A stretch of DNA of 64,000 bases from Streptomyces massasporeus. Its GTDB lineage: Bacteria; Actinomycetota; Actinomycetes; Streptomycetales; Streptomycetaceae. Under the pieces are notes generated by a model. That model had not been told where the DNA came from. It made no database searches and saw only the letters and a list, made by a program, of their open reading frames with translations. Of this stretch, positions 27,834 to 35,693 are shown in pieces (the first letter of the stretch is position 1; every line of letters starts with the position of its first letter). The position numbers and the translations under genes were made by a program. Location: the NCBI RefSeq assembly GCF_014648995.1, contig NZ_BMSE01000014.1:175058-239057 (forward strand), in the 5' to 3' direction.

Positions 27834-27891
27834 GACAGCCCCGGCTCGGACAGCCCCGGCTCGGACAACCGCCGTCCGGACAGCCGGGGGA
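27834..27891. repeat. 15-bp tandem repeat, about four units
   Basis: GGACAGCCCCGGCTC occurs at 27834-27848 and 27849-27863, then decayed copies at 27864-27878 and 27879-27891, between two convergent genes. Confidence 0.75.
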
Positions 27892-27933
27892 CGTCGCCCC
27901 GCAGGCCCCCGGCCCCGGGGCGACGCGGACGGA

Positions 27934-28311
27934 TCAGTCCAGCTGCATCGGCGTGCAGTCGCTGACGTAGGACTTGGAGACCCAGCCGGTGGTGCCCTTG
28001 GCCAGTCCGCTCCTGGACTTCTGGCCGAGCTGCAGCTTGATCCAGGAGCCCTTGGTGGCGAGCTTCTTGCCCCAGTCGTTCTTGTGCAGGATGCCCTTGG
28101 ACGCGTAGCCGGTGCCGGCGCCCGTGCGGAAGTTCACGCCGCTGCTCTTGTAGACGTAGTAGTAGACGTTCGGCTTGCAGGGCATCTCGGCGGCGGTGGC
28201 GGCCGGGGCGGCCACCGCGACCGCGCCGGCGGTCAGCGACAGGGCCAGCACGGCCGAGGCGGCCAGACGGGCGGGGACGCGGGTGCGGAGCTTGGCTCGC
28301 TGCTGTGTCAT
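27934..28311 (-). CDS. Secreted SH3 domain-containing protein
   Basis: A 125-aa protein with a signal peptide: basic MTQQRAKLRTRVPARLAA, hydrophobic core SAVLALSLTAGAVAVAA and a likely cleavage after ATAAE or APAATAA. The mature part is one bacterial SH3 (SH3b) domain: VNFRTGAGTGYASKGILHKN, then WIKLQLG and KGTTGWVSKSYVS, flanked by a cysteine at each end (MPCKPN and SDCTPM) that may form a disulphide. SH3b domains bind cell-wall peptides. No catalytic domain is fused to it. The ATG has AAGGAAAAG about 10 nt upstream. Confidence 0.88.
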   Translation of the reverse strand: MTQQRAKLRTRVPARLAASAVLALSLTAGAVAVAAPAATAAEMPCKPNVYYYVYKSSGVNFRTGAGTGYASKGILHKNDWGKKLATKGSWIKLQLGQKSRSGLAKGTTGWVSKSYVSDCTPMQLD

Positions 28312-28447
28312 GACGTTCTTTTCCTTGCGAAGACTCGTGCCGTTCACACGGCCAGGCCAGCTTAAAGATCTTGATGTCGCGAGATCGTCTCCGTCGTGTC
28401 CCTGCCGTGTGAAGGAACACCCCTGGTCAGAGAGGGGGTTCGGCAGC

Positions 28448-28453
28448 TAGCGT
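28448..28453 (+). promoter_or_regulatory. -10 box of a leaderless promoter for the P450 gene
   Basis: TAGCGT followed by 6 nt and the ATG at 28460. Confidence 0.5.
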
Positions 28454-28459
28454 CCCGGC

Positions 28460-29662
28460 ATGGCTGCATTCGACCCGTGGGACCCGGCGTTCCTCGCCGA
28501 CCCGTACCCCGCCTACGCCGCACTGCGTGCCCGGGGCCGCGTGCACTGGTTCGAGCCCACGAGGCAGTGGCTCGTCCCGCACCACGCGGACGTCTCGGCA
28601 CTGCTGCGCGACCGGCGCCTGGGCCGGACGTACCAGCACCGGTTCACGCACGAGGAGTTCGGCCGCACGGCGCCCCCGCCGGAGCACGAGCCGTTCCACA
28701 CGCTCAACGACCACGGAATGCTCGACCTGGAGCCGCCGGACCACACCCGGATCCGCCGCCTGGTGTCGAAGGCCTTCACGCCGCGCACGGTGGAGCGGCT
28801 GAAGCCCTATGTGCGGGGCCTGGCGGACGACCTGGCGTCCGCACTGGTCGAGGCGGGCGGCGGCGACCTGCTGAAGGACGTCGCCGAGCCCCTGCCCGTC
28901 GCGGTGATCGCCGAGATGCTCGGCATCCCGGAGTCCGACCGGGCCCCGCTGCGCCCCTGGTCGGCGGACATCTGCGGGATGTACGAGCTGAGCCCGTCCG
29001 AGGACACGGCGGCCAAGGCCGTCCGGGCGTCGGTCGAGTTCTCCGACTACCTGCGCGACCTGATCGCGGCCCGCCGCAAGGAGCCCGGCGAGGACCTCAT
29101 CTCCGGGCTCATCGAGGCCCACGACGAGGGCGACCGGCTCACCGAGCAGGAGATGATCTCCACCTGCGTACTGCTGCTCAACGCCGGCCACGAGGCCACG
29201 GTGAACGCCACGGTCAACGGCTGGTACGCCCTGTTCCGCAACCCGTCCCAGCTGGAGCTGCTGCGCGCGGACCACACGCTCATCCCCTCCGCGATCGAGG
29301 AGCTGATGCGCTACGACACCCCGCTCCAGCTGTTCGAACGCTGGGTCCTGGACGAGATCGAGATCGCCGGCACGACGATCCCGCGCGGTGCGGAGATCGC
29401 CATGCTCTTCGGCTCCGCCAACCACGACCCGGCGGTGTTCCGGAACCCGTCCGCCCTCGACCTCACCCGCACGGACAACCCCCACATCTCCTTCAGCGCC
29501 GGCATCCACTACTGCATCGGCGCACCACTGGCCCGTATCGAACTGGCCGCCTCGATGGGGGCGCTGCTGGAGAGGGCCCCGACGCTGCGCCTCGCCGAGG
29601 AGCCGGAGCGGAAGCCGAACTTCGTGATCCGGGGTCTCGAGGGGCTCAGCGTCGAGGTCTGA
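28460..29662 (+). CDS. Cytochrome P450, class I bacterial type
   Basis: A 400-aa soluble P450. The B-C region holds LDLEPPDHTRIRRLVSKAFT, the I-helix oxygen-activation motif is LLLNAGHEATVN (AGxEAT), the K-helix ExxR is EELMR, and the haem-binding loop is FSAGIHYCIGAPLARIE with cysteine ligand C352 and serine where glycine is usual. It resembles the CYP107/CYP159-type Streptomyces P450s; the exact family needs a database comparison. No ferredoxin or reductase gene adjoins it, so electrons must come from partners elsewhere. Leaderless ATG. Substrate unknown. Confidence 0.92.
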   Translation: MAAFDPWDPAFLADPYPAYAALRARGRVHWFEPTRQWLVPHHADVSALLRDRRLGRTYQHRFTHEEFGRTAPPPEHEPFHTLNDHGMLDLEPPDHTRIRRLVSKAFTPRTVERLKPYVRGLADDLASALVEAGGGDLLKDVAEPLPVAVIAEMLGIPESDRAPLRPWSADICGMYELSPSEDTAAKAVRASVEFSDYLRDLIAARRKEPGEDLISGLIEAHDEGDRLTEQEMISTCVLLLNAGHEATVNATVNGWYALFRNPSQLELLRADHTLIPSAIEELMRYDTPLQLFERWVLDEIEIAGTTIPRGAEIAMLFGSANHDPAVFRNPSALDLTRTDNPHISFSAGIHYCIGAPLARIELAASMGALLERAPTLRLAEEPERKPNFVIRGLEGLSVEV

Positions 29663-29846
29663 GCCGCCGGAGCAGGGTCCAGGCCGCCAGGGCGGCGGCG
29701 GCCCCGCCGAGGACCGCAAGCGGCAGTTCGGCGTAGAGCACGCTCCAGTCCGGGGCCGCCTCGAACCGCCGGAACCGCCCCCGGACTCCGACGGCCCACA
29801 CCGCGAGTCCCGCGCCGGCCCCGAGGGCGGTGGTCAGACATCCCAC
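29646..29846 (-). CDS. Small two-helix membrane protein
   Basis: A 66-aa candidate with two hydrophobic helices (LTTALGAGAGLAVWAVGVRG and ELPLAVLGGAAAALAAWTLL) and a basic end RRLRPRR. The start is GTG with GCAGG about 5 nt upstream. It lies downstream of the ABC permease on the same strand and overlaps the last 17 bp of the convergent P450 gene. It may be a third component of the exporter operon. Supported by composition and context only. Confidence 0.5.
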   Translation of the reverse strand: MGCLTTALGAGAGLAVWAVGVRGRFRRFEAAPDWSVLYAELPLAVLGGAAAALAAWTLLRRLRPRR

Positions 29847-29915
29847 GGCGGCCTGCGTACGTGTCCCATGCCCGGCATGGACGTACGTGCGCCGCTGCCC
29901 GGTTCCCGCCGCCGC

Positions 29916-31544
29916 TCAGGTCGACATGTCGCGTCGCCGCAACCCCGCCAGCCCCCCGGCCACCAGCAGCACCGCCAGCCCGGTCAGCACCAGCACCGGC
30001 CCCCACTGCATGGAGCCGCCCGGCAGCTTCGGCAGGTGCCCGAACGGTGAGACGTCCAGCACGGCCTGCGGTGCGTCCAGCGCGGGACCGACCCAGCCGA
30101 TCAGGAGCACCGCCCCGGCGACGCCCCACGCCGCCAGGGCCGCCCGGGGCAGGACCCCGTGCAGCAGCACCGCCAGCCCGCCGATCACCCACACCGCCGG
30201 GAGCTGCACCAGGCACGCCACCAGGATCGGGCCGGTCTCCTTGCCGTAGCCGACGGCGAAGCCGAGCCCGGCCAGCAGCATGATCAGCGCGGCGCCGCCG
30301 AAGGCGATCACCAGATGCCCGGCGGCCCAGCGCACCCGCCCCACCGCGTTCGCCAGCACCGGTTCCGCCCGGCCCGAGGTCTCCTCGCCGTGCAGGCGCA
30401 GCACCGACGCCACGATGTACAGCGCCGCGATCAGGCCCAGCATCCCGACCATCGACGCCAGGAACGCGTCCGTCAGGCCGGACTGGCCGCCCATGCGCTC
30501 GAAGATGCGCCGGGCGTTCTCGTTGTCGCCCACCAGGTCGGCCGCGCTGTCGGTCATGCCGCCGTAGACGACCCCGGCCAGGAAGAATCCGATGCTCCAG
30601 CCCAGCACGCCGCCGCGCTGCAACCGCCAGGCCAGGGCGCCCGCGCTGCCCAGGCGGCCGGACGCCGGGCCCGGCCTGGTCGGCAGGAAGCTCATGCCGA
30701 GGTCCCGGCGGCCGGCCAGGGCGTAGGCCACCGCGCCCTGGAGGGCCACCGCCCCGGCGAGCAGGGCCAGCACCCACCAGCGCTCGGACGCGTAGGGCCG
30801 CAGGTTCTCCAGCCAGCCCAGCGGCGACAGCCAGGTCAGGACCGACGAGCCTCCCCCAGTGCCGAAAGCCGGGGAGGTGCCCCCATCCGTCGCCGAGTCG
30901 CCCGCCGCGCGCAGGACGAACGCGGCTCCGAGCACCGCCGCCGTGAGGCCGCGTGCCAGCCGCGCGCTCTCCGTCAGCTGCGCGACGATCGCGGCCATCG
31001 TGGCGAAGACCATCCCGACGGCGGCGATCCCGAGCCCGAGGGCCAGGGCGCCGGTCGTGCCCTGCCCGGCCAGCCCGGCCGTCACCAGCAGCGCCAGGAC
31101 CCCGTTCGCGACCGCCGCCGCGAGCAGGGCCGCCGTCAGGGAGGCCCGGCGGCCCACCATCCCGGACGCCACCAGCTCCTGACGGCCGCTCTCCTCCTCG
31201 TCCCGGGTGTGCCGTACGACGATCAGCAGGCTCATCACGGCCGCCAGGGCACCGGCGTAGATGCCGACGCGCCAGGCCGTCAGGGCGCCCAGCGAGTCGC
31301 CGAAGACCGGGCCGACCATCGCGCGCAGCGAGGCGTTGGTCTCCATCTGCCGGAGCAGGTCGGCGCGTTCGGCCGGGGTGCCGTACAGGCCTTCCAGGGT
31401 GCCCGGCATGGAGAGGACCATCAGCGCGTTCACCGCGATCCACACGGGGATCATCAGCCGGTCTCGGCGCAGGGCGAACCGCAGCAGGGTGCCCGTGCCG
31501 GCCAACTGGCGTGAACTGCCGGGCCGTACCGCGAACGTGGTCAT
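29916..31544 (-). CDS. ABC-2 type exporter permease
   Basis: A 542-aa membrane protein with about twelve helices in two similar halves (the first starting LLRFALRRDRLMIPVWIAVN, the second ALAWRLQRGGVLGWSIGFFL), typical of the large TetB/RskY-like exporter permeases of actinomycetes. It contains HTRDEEESGRQELVASG and a matching LHGEETSGRAEPVLANAVGR, the conserved cytoplasmic loops that contact the ATPase. Its ATG overlaps the ATPase stop by 4 nt. Substrates in this family include drugs and polyketides; here unknown. Confidence 0.9.
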   Translation of the reverse strand: MTTFAVRPGSSRQLAGTGTLLRFALRRDRLMIPVWIAVNALMVLSMPGTLEGLYGTPAERADLLRQMETNASLRAMVGPVFGDSLGALTAWRVGIYAGALAAVMSLLIVVRHTRDEEESGRQELVASGMVGRRASLTAALLAAAVANGVLALLVTAGLAGQGTTGALALGLGIAAVGMVFATMAAIVAQLTESARLARGLTAAVLGAAFVLRAAGDSATDGGTSPAFGTGGGSSVLTWLSPLGWLENLRPYASERWWVLALLAGAVALQGAVAYALAGRRDLGMSFLPTRPGPASGRLGSAGALAWRLQRGGVLGWSIGFFLAGVVYGGMTDSAADLVGDNENARRIFERMGGQSGLTDAFLASMVGMLGLIAALYIVASVLRLHGEETSGRAEPVLANAVGRVRWAAGHLVIAFGGAALIMLLAGLGFAVGYGKETGPILVACLVQLPAVWVIGGLAVLLHGVLPRAALAAWGVAGAVLLIGWVGPALDAPQAVLDVSPFGHLPKLPGGSMQWGPVLVLTGLAVLLVAGGLAGLRRRDMST

Positions 31545-32464
31545 CGGGCCACCGCCGTGTCCGGCTCGGCCGTCTCGGTCGCCTCGTCTTGGTAGTGCCG
31601 CAGGAACAGCTCCTCCAGCGTGGGCGGTGTCGACGTCAGCGACCGTACGCCCGCGCCGCTCAGCGACCGCAGGACGGCGTTCAGCCGGTCGGTGTCGACC
31701 TGGAGCCGGACGCGGTGTCCCCGCACGTCGAGGTCGTGCACGCCGGGCAGCTCCGCCAGGCCGTCCGGCGGGCTCGCGAGCTCGGCGACGACGCTGGTGC
31801 GGGTGAGGTGGCGCAGGTCGGCGAGCGAACCGCTCTCGACCGTGCGGCCGCCCCGGATGATGCTCACCCGGTCGCACAGCTCCTCGACCTCGCTGAGGAT
31901 GTGGGAGGAGAGCAGGACCGTGCGGCCCCGGTCGCGCTCCTCCTCGACGCAGGCCTGGAAGACCTCCTCCATCAGCGGGTCCAGACCCGAGGTCGGCTCG
32001 TCCAGGATCAGCAGGTCGACGTCCGAGGCGAACGCGGCGACCAGGGCGACCTTCTGCCGGTTGCCCTTCGAGTAGGTGCGGCCCTTCTTGGTGGGGTCGA
32101 GTTCGAAGCGCTCGATCAGCTCCGCGCGGCGCCGCGCGTCGAGCCCTCCGCGCAGCCGGCCGTAGAGGTCGATGACCTCGCCGCCGGAGAGGTTGCGCCA
32201 CAGCGTGACGTCCCCGGGGACGTAGGCGATGCGGCGGTGCACCTCCACCGCGTCCGTCCACGGGTCGCGGCCGAGGACCTGCGCGGCGCCCGAGTCGGCG
32301 CGCAGCAGGCCGAGCAGGACCCGGATGGTGGTGGACTTCCCGGCGCCGTTGGGGCCGAGGAAGCCGTGGACCTCGCCGGCGGCGACCTCCAGGTCGAGCC
32401 CGTCGAGAGCATGCGTCCGCCCGAAGGACTTGTGCAGTCCGGAGACGGTGATGGCCTTCGTCAT
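31541..32464 (-). CDS. ABC transporter ATP-binding protein
   Basis: A 307-aa ATPase. Walker A is GPNGAGKST (37-45). The signature is the drug-exporter variant SKGNRQKVALVAAFA, followed by Walker B LLILDEPTSGLDP and the H loop LLSSHILSEVEELCD. The C-terminal extra domain of about 80 residues resembles DrrA/CcmA-type exporters. It is first in the operon, ahead of the permease. Its ATG follows TACGTT plus 7 nt, with TTCACA 17 bp further upstream, a good leaderless promoter whose -35 lies inside a 16-bp palindrome. A GbsR/MarR-type regulator is encoded divergently. Confidence 0.94.
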   Translation of the reverse strand: MTKAITVSGLHKSFGRTHALDGLDLEVAAGEVHGFLGPNGAGKSTTIRVLLGLLRADSGAAQVLGRDPWTDAVEVHRRIAYVPGDVTLWRNLSGGEVIDLYGRLRGGLDARRRAELIERFELDPTKKGRTYSKGNRQKVALVAAFASDVDLLILDEPTSGLDPLMEEVFQACVEEERDRGRTVLLSSHILSEVEELCDRVSIIRGGRTVESGSLADLRHLTRTSVVAELASPPDGLAELPGVHDLDVRGHRVRLQVDTDRLNAVLRSLSGAGVRSLTSTPPTLEELFLRHYQDEATETAEPDTAVAR

Positions 32465-32471
32465 GTTTCAG

Positions 32472-32500
32472 AACGTACACTTCTTTCAGAAATTTGTGAA
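32472..32500 (-). promoter_or_regulatory. Promoter of the ABC exporter operon (leaderless)
   Basis: Reverse strand: -35 TTCACA (32495-32500), 17-bp spacer, -10 TACGTT (32472-32477), then 7 nt to the ATG. Confidence 0.6.
32485..32500. promoter_or_regulatory. 16-bp palindromic operator between ABC exporter and GbsR/MarR regulator
   Basis: TTCAGAAATTTGTGAA is palindromic except for one mismatched pair (G opposite G) and centred on AAATTT, strikingly A/T-rich for this genome. It overlaps the -35 of the exporter promoter, so binding would block transcription of the pump. Confidence 0.65.
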
Positions 32501-32525
32501 GTTAAGGAAGCGTGTGAATCGCGGA

Positions 32526-32531
32526 TAGGGT
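32526..32531 (+). promoter_or_regulatory. -10 box of a leaderless promoter for the GbsR/MarR regulator gene
   Basis: TAGGGT followed by 7 nt and the ATG at 32539. Confidence 0.5.
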
Positions 32532-32538
32532 GAGGCCC

Positions 32539-33048
32539 ATGACGGAATCAGCCGGGACCGGCCGGGACGCGGAGGTCGTGTCGAGGTTCGTGGAGTCCTT
32601 CGCGGCGCAGCTCGTCGAGGCGGGGATGACGCGCATGCCCGCCCGGGTCTTCGCCGCGCTCCTGTCCTCCGACGCGGGCTCGATGACCTCCGCCGAGCTG
32701 GGGGAGCAGTTGCGAATCAGTCCCGCGGCGGTGTCCGGGGCGGTGCGCTACCTGGCCCAGACGCACATGGTCTCCCGCGAACGGGAGCCGGGCTCGCGCC
32801 GGGAGCGCTACCGGGTGCACGGCGACCAGTGGTACGAGGCCCTGACCAACCGCGACGCCGTCCTCAAGCGGTGGGAGGCCGCCCTGCGCGAGGGCGTCAC
32901 CAGTCTCGGCGCCGACACCCCGGCCGGCCGCCGCCTGTCCGAGACGCTGGCGTTCTTCGAGTTCCTCGAGGGTGAACTCCTCGCGATGATGGAGCGCTGG
33001 CGGGTGCACCGCGAGAAGACGTTCGGACCGGAAGGCCCCCAGGGCTGA
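32539..33048 (+). CDS. GbsR/MarR-family transcriptional regulator
   Basis: A 169-aa winged-helix regulator: ARVFAALLSSDAGSMTSAEL, recognition helix RISPAAVSGAVRYLAQTHMV, wing EREPGSRRERYRV, then a helical dimerisation tail (LAFFEFLEGELLAMMERWR). This is the GbsR-like branch of MarR. It is transcribed away from the ABC exporter with 74 bp between them and a palindrome in the gap, so it most likely represses the pump and responds to its substrate. Leaderless ATG start. It converges with the next gene, with stop codons one base apart. Confidence 0.88.
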   Translation: MTESAGTGRDAEVVSRFVESFAAQLVEAGMTRMPARVFAALLSSDAGSMTSAELGEQLRISPAAVSGAVRYLAQTHMVSREREPGSRRERYRVHGDQWYEALTNRDAVLKRWEAALREGVTSLGADTPAGRRLSETLAFFEFLEGELLAMMERWRVHREKTFGPEGPQG

Positions 33049-33049
33049 C

Positions 33050-33931
33050 TCACCGCCCCGACGGCACCGTCAGTCCCCACGCGGCCTCCCGTACGACCCA
33101 CGTCCGGGTCCGCACCGGTCCCGAGACCACCGTGTCCGCGCGGTAGCGGAAGTGCGCCCCGGACACCGTCACCGTCCGGCCCTGCGCCAGCAGCGGCGAG
33201 GCCTCCGCGCCCACCGACACCGGCCTGACCTCCACCGACGCGATCCCCGCGGCGACCGGAGCCACCGACACGGCCTCCACCGGCTGGTCCAGGTCGACGA
33301 GCGTCTCCCCGTCCACCTCGACCCGCAGCCGGGACGGCCCCGGCTCGGGCGCGGCGGCGACCCGGGACGGGCGGCCCGCCGGGACCAGCGTCCGGACCAG
33401 GGACTGGCAGGTCCGCAGCCACGGGTGGCCCGGCACCGCGTCCACGTCCGGCGTCCCCTCCGGGACCGTCCCGGCCGAAGCGGGCCGCAACGGCGGTATC
33501 CGCAGCGCGCCGAGCACCACCCCGTCGCTGTCGTCGACCATCAGGTCCATGCGCCGCTCGACCCCGTCGAGCACGGCCCGCGCCGCCGCCACCGTCCCCG
33601 TCGGCACGCCCAGCGACCGGGCCAGGGACAGCGCGCCCCCGACCGGCACCACCGACAGCGCACATCCGGCCAGCTCCCGGTGCCGGTGCAGCAGGGCCAC
33701 CGCGCGGATCAGGGCCCGGTCGTCGCCCACCACCACCGGTCGCCGCGAGCCCCGCCGGGCCAGAGCCCGGGCGAACTCCTCCGGCCCGTCCGGCAGGCAC
33801 AGCTTCATGCCGGCACCCGCTCCGAGCACGTCTTTCGCGATCCGGACGGACTCTCCGTCCGACCTACGGGCGACCGGGTCGACCACCACCAGCAGCTGCT
33901 CGGACGTCGCGGAAGTCGCCACCTCGGCCAT
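33050..33931 (-). CDS. Diacylglycerol kinase-like protein with degenerate catalytic motif
   Basis: A 293-aa protein matching the lipid kinase/NAD-kinase-like fold: QLLVVVDPVARRSDGESVRI, RRPVVVGDDRALIRAVALLH, SVVPVGGALSLARSLGVPTG and C-terminal strands ending AHFRYRADTVVSGPVRTRTW. In active diacylglycerol kinases the glycine-rich loop reads GGDGT; here the position reads VGDDR, and the second loop is PVGGALSLARSLG instead of PLGTGNDLARxLG. Catalysis is therefore doubtful and the protein may be a ligand-binding relic. It is divergent from purA. ATG with GAGGAAG upstream. Confidence 0.72.
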   Translation of the reverse strand: MAEVATSATSEQLLVVVDPVARRSDGESVRIAKDVLGAGAGMKLCLPDGPEEFARALARRGSRRPVVVGDDRALIRAVALLHRHRELAGCALSVVPVGGALSLARSLGVPTGTVAAARAVLDGVERRMDLMVDDSDGVVLGALRIPPLRPASAGTVPEGTPDVDAVPGHPWLRTCQSLVRTLVPAGRPSRVAAAPEPGPSRLRVEVDGETLVDLDQPVEAVSVAPVAAGIASVEVRPVSVGAEASPLLAQGRTVTVSGAHFRYRADTVVSGPVRTRTWVVREAAWGLTVPSGR

Positions 33932-33947
33932 GCCTCGCTTCCTCGGG

Positions 33948-33953
33948 TAGCAT
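33948..33953 (+). promoter_or_regulatory. -10 box of the purA promoter
   Basis: TAGCAT lies about 10 bp before the hairpin that would open the purA leader RNA, placing the transcript start near 33960. Confidence 0.4.
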
Positions 33954-33964
33954 CTTTGTGCAAG

Positions 33965-33992
33965 AGCCCCTTGCGCTATTGCGCCAGGGGCT
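33965..33992 (+). promoter_or_regulatory. Stem-loop at the 5' end of the purA leader
   Basis: AGCCCCTTGCGC (33965-33976) pairs with GCGCCAGGGGCT (33981-33992) with a single mismatch and a TATT loop. It would sit at the very 5' end of a leader of about 157 nt. Confidence 0.5.
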
Positions 33993-34116
33993 TCGTCTAT
34001 TCCGGGGCATCCGGTCCGACGGTTGGCGGCCAACGGTGGTCGCGGTGCACGCGGTGGTACACCGCCGCGTTCGCCCTCGACCATGGACATGCCCCGCCCG
34101 GAAGGGGTGTACGCGC

Positions 34117-35400
34117 GTGCCCGCACTTGTGCTGCTCGGTGCTCAGTGGGGTGACGAAGGCAAGGGAAAGGCCACCGACCTTCTCGGTGGCTCCGTGGAC
34201 TATGTAGTGCGCTACCAGGGCGGCAACAACGCCGGCCACACGGTGGTCGTGGGTGACCAGAAGTATGCACTGCACCTCCTCCCTTCCGGAATCCTGTCTC
34301 CCGGCTGTACGCCGGTCATCGGAAACGGCGTCGTCGTCGACCCGTCGGTCCTGCTCTCCGAGCTGAGCGGTCTGAACGAGCGTGGCGTCGACACGTCCAA
34401 GCTCCTCCTCAGCGGTAACGCGCACATCATCACCCCGTACAACGTGACGGTGGACAAGGTGACCGAGCGCTTCCTCGGCAAGCGGAAGATCGGCACGACC
34501 GGGCGCGGCATCGGCCCGACCTACGCCGACAAGATCAACCGCGTCGGTATCCGCGTGCAGGACCTGTACGACGAGTCGATCCTCACGCAGAAGGTCGAGG
34601 CGGCCCTCGACATCAAGAACCAGGTCCTCACCAAGCTCTACAACCGGCGCGCGATCGCCGTGGAGCAGGTGGTCGAGGAGCTGCTGGGCTACGCCGACAA
34701 GCTCGCGCCGTACGTCTCCGACACCGTCCTGGTCCTCAACCAGGCGCTGGAGGACGACAAGGTCGTCCTGTTCGAGGGCGGCCAGGGCACGCTCCTCGAC
34801 ATCGACCACGGCACGTACCCCTTCGTCACCTCGTCGAACCCGACCGCGGGCGGTGCCTGCACCGGCGCCGGTGTCGGCCCGACGAAGATCAGCCGGGTCA
34901 TCGGCATCCTGAAGGCGTACACCACCCGCGTCGGCGCCGGCCCGTTCCCGACCGAGCTCTTCGACGAGGACGGCGAGGCGCTGCGCCGCATCGGCGGGGA
35001 GCGCGGTGTCACCACCGGCCGTGACCGCCGCTGCGGCTGGTTCGACGCGGTCATCGCCCGCTACGCGACCCGCGTGAACGGCCTGACCGACTTCTTCCTC
35101 ACCAAGCTCGACGTCCTCACCGGCTGGGAGCAGATCCCGGTCTGCGTGGCGTACGAGATCGACGGCAAGCGTGTCGAGGAGCTCCCGTACTCCCAGACCG
35201 ACTTCCACCACGCGAAGCCGGTCTACGAGATGCTGCCGGGCTGGAGCGAGGACATCAGCAAGGCCAAGTCCTTCTCCGACCTGCCGAAGAACGCCCAGGC
35301 GTACGTCAAGGCGCTGGAGGAGATGTCCGGCGCCCCGATCTCCGCGATCGGCGTCGGCCCGGGCCGGGACGAGACGATCGAGATCAACTCGTTCCTCTGA
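34117..35400 (+). CDS. purA: Adenylosuccinate synthase
   Basis: Joins IMP and aspartate with GTP to form adenylosuccinate, the first committed step to AMP; 427 aa, the standard size. Motifs include the GTP loop GAQWGDEGKGKATDLL, RYQGGNNAGHTVVV, IGTTGRGIGPTYADK, LFEGGQGTLLDIDHGTYPFV, GVTTGRDRRCGWFDAV and the guanine-recognition TKLDVLTGWEQIPVC. The GTG start has GGAAGGGG 9 nt upstream; a longer in-frame reading to 33958 runs through the leader hairpin and was rejected. The leader of about 157 nt with a 5' stem-loop suggests post-transcriptional control. Confidence 0.97.
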   Translation: MPALVLLGAQWGDEGKGKATDLLGGSVDYVVRYQGGNNAGHTVVVGDQKYALHLLPSGILSPGCTPVIGNGVVVDPSVLLSELSGLNERGVDTSKLLLSGNAHIITPYNVTVDKVTERFLGKRKIGTTGRGIGPTYADKINRVGIRVQDLYDESILTQKVEAALDIKNQVLTKLYNRRAIAVEQVVEELLGYADKLAPYVSDTVLVLNQALEDDKVVLFEGGQGTLLDIDHGTYPFVTSSNPTAGGACTGAGVGPTKISRVIGILKAYTTRVGAGPFPTELFDEDGEALRRIGGERGVTTGRDRRCGWFDAVIARYATRVNGLTDFFLTKLDVLTGWEQIPVCVAYEIDGKRVEELPYSQTDFHHAKPVYEMLPGWSEDISKAKSFSDLPKNAQAYVKALEEMSGAPISAIGVGPGRDETIEINSFL

Positions 35401-35513
35401 CCCGCCCCCGCCCCCGCGTCCGCAGGCCGTCCTCCGTGCACACGGGGGGCGGCCTGCGTTCCGTCGCAGGGAGAGTTGCCGGGAACCGGCATACGCTGAA
35501 TTCATACCCCCGC

Positions 35514-35684
35514 GTGCGTCGACCAGAAGAAGATGACCACGATGTGTTCTTCGACATGCAGGACAGCTGGCAGATGCCGGTCATCAGCGAGCCCTTCTTC
35601 CTCCAGCTGGGCGCGGAGATCACCTACACGCCGGTGATGAACGTCGAGGACATGCAGAAGGGCCTCTCCCAACTGGGACGCTGA
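35514..35684 (+). CDS. Possible small protein of unknown function
   Basis: A 56-aa frame from GTG 35514, acidic at the N-terminus (RRPEEDDHDVFFDMQD) and then SEPFFLQLGAEITYTPVMNV. Third codon positions are almost all G or C, which supports coding, and a TACGCT box lies 22 bp upstream. No Shine-Dalgarno sequence or known domain. The frame could be a short gene or the remaining 3' end of a longer one. It ends 9 bp from the convergent next gene. Confidence 0.4.
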   Translation: MRRPEEDDHDVFFDMQDSWQMPVISEPFFLQLGAEITYTPVMNVEDMQKGLSQLGR

Positions 35685-35693
35685 GCTGCCGCC

